This document shows positions 63,523-64,000 of a DNA stretch of 64,000 nucleotides, in pieces. The notes beneath the pieces are model-generated. The model was not told the DNA's origin. It worked only from the letters and a program-made list of their open reading frames with translations, and did no database searches. Location: the NCBI GenBank assembly GCA_021018815.1, contig JAITYX010000046.1:3909501-3973500 (forward strand). The letters are read 5' to 3'. The position numbers and the translations under genes were made by a program. The stretch is from Talinum fruticosum. Its lineage: Eukaryota > Streptophyta > Magnoliopsida > Caryophyllales > Talinaceae. The number at the start of each line of letters is the position of its first letter. Within the stretch, counting starts at the first letter, position 1.

Positions 63523-64000
63523 TGTTACAATTCTACCTGTTTTTCAACTGCTTAGTACAAATAATCTGGAAAGAAATGCAAATCTAAATCTACAACATAT
63601 CTCACAATGACATGATAAACATACATAAATCATATTCATAACAATCATTTGGCAGAGTCTATTGGCATATACAACCACAAACTCACAAATAATCCATACA
63701 CAATATATATTTTTATCCAACTTAAGTTTACCAACCACTATAAAAAACTAATTGATAAACATACATAATTAGGGATCCACTTCTTCTTCCTCTTCCTTTT
63801 CCTCTTCTTCTTGCCTCTTCCTCATCATCTTCACCTTCCGCCTCATTTTGATTCCGACCATGGCTATCACAATAAGCATTAATTTGCATCAAATTTTTTA
63901 AAATCTAAAATTTTATACTAAACAAACTAAATCCTAATAACAACCAACAATAATGGAGGATAAAGAAAACATACCTATAAGATGTTGAAGGTGGTTATTT
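63523..64000. other. Intergenic; polypyrimidine tract at 63779-63845
   Basis: The CTTCTT-rich tract would encode a Glu/Asp-rich peptide on the - strand (AEGEDDEEEA in one frame), which may be the end of an exon lying beyond the window. The evidence is too thin to call a gene. Confidence 0.35.

Overview
The window is plant nuclear DNA, most likely from a eudicot. It is AT-rich and full of transposable elements: Tat-lineage Ty3/gypsy, CACTA, hAT, Stowaway and Tourist-like MITEs, Helitron-like ends and an L1-type LINE. Only one gene looks like an intact host gene: a three-exon NAC transcription factor at 32183-34237 that closely matches the NAC035/LOV1 group. I see no rRNA, tRNA or CRISPR. All calls come from reading the sequence; no database search was run.

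Region by region. (1) 1-9358 is the 3' part of a degenerate Ty3/gypsy element of the Tat type: an integrase remnant on the + strand, a long 3' internal region with an antisense remnant containing a plant mobile domain, a polypurine tract, and a 3' LTR split by a 653-bp hAT element with a perfect 8-bp target-site duplication. (2) 9359-21069 is AT-rich intergenic DNA with two head-to-tail copies of a Helitron-like element, two Stowaway-like MITEs and long AAT arrays. (3) 21073-28254 is a complete-length CACTA transposon with a TCT target duplication and a decayed TNP2 transposase on the - strand. (4) 28258-31945 holds a degenerate 10-11-bp repeat field and two well-delimited MITEs. (5) 31946-34237 is the NAC gene with a TATA box and CT microsatellites; a one-base shortfall at the start of exon 3 puts the expected reading frame in doubt. 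(6) 34238-40442 is intergenic with large TA, CA and AAT arrays and Helitron-like termini. (7) 40443-43458 may be a Helitron-like unit with a GC-rich insert of two divergent unidentified ORFs. (8) 43621-48496 holds a poly(A)-tailed retrosequence on the - strand and a decayed LINE with two C-terminal zinc-knuckle modules. (9) 48769-49350 is a second G/C-repeat hAT element with a perfect 8-bp duplication. (10) 49351-64000 is intergenic, with LTR-like debris, a further hAT-like MITE and several foldback elements.

The features do not form a pathway. The NAC gene is an isolated gene in a transposon-rich neighbourhood, with two MITEs 0.8-1.7 kb upstream of its start codon. The points most worth a second look are the NAC exon 3 boundary, the tandem Helitron-like units, the possible gene-carrying Helitron at 40-43 kb, the antisense gene in the gypsy element, and the two unrelated-ended hAT elements that both consist mainly of short G/C-rich repeats.
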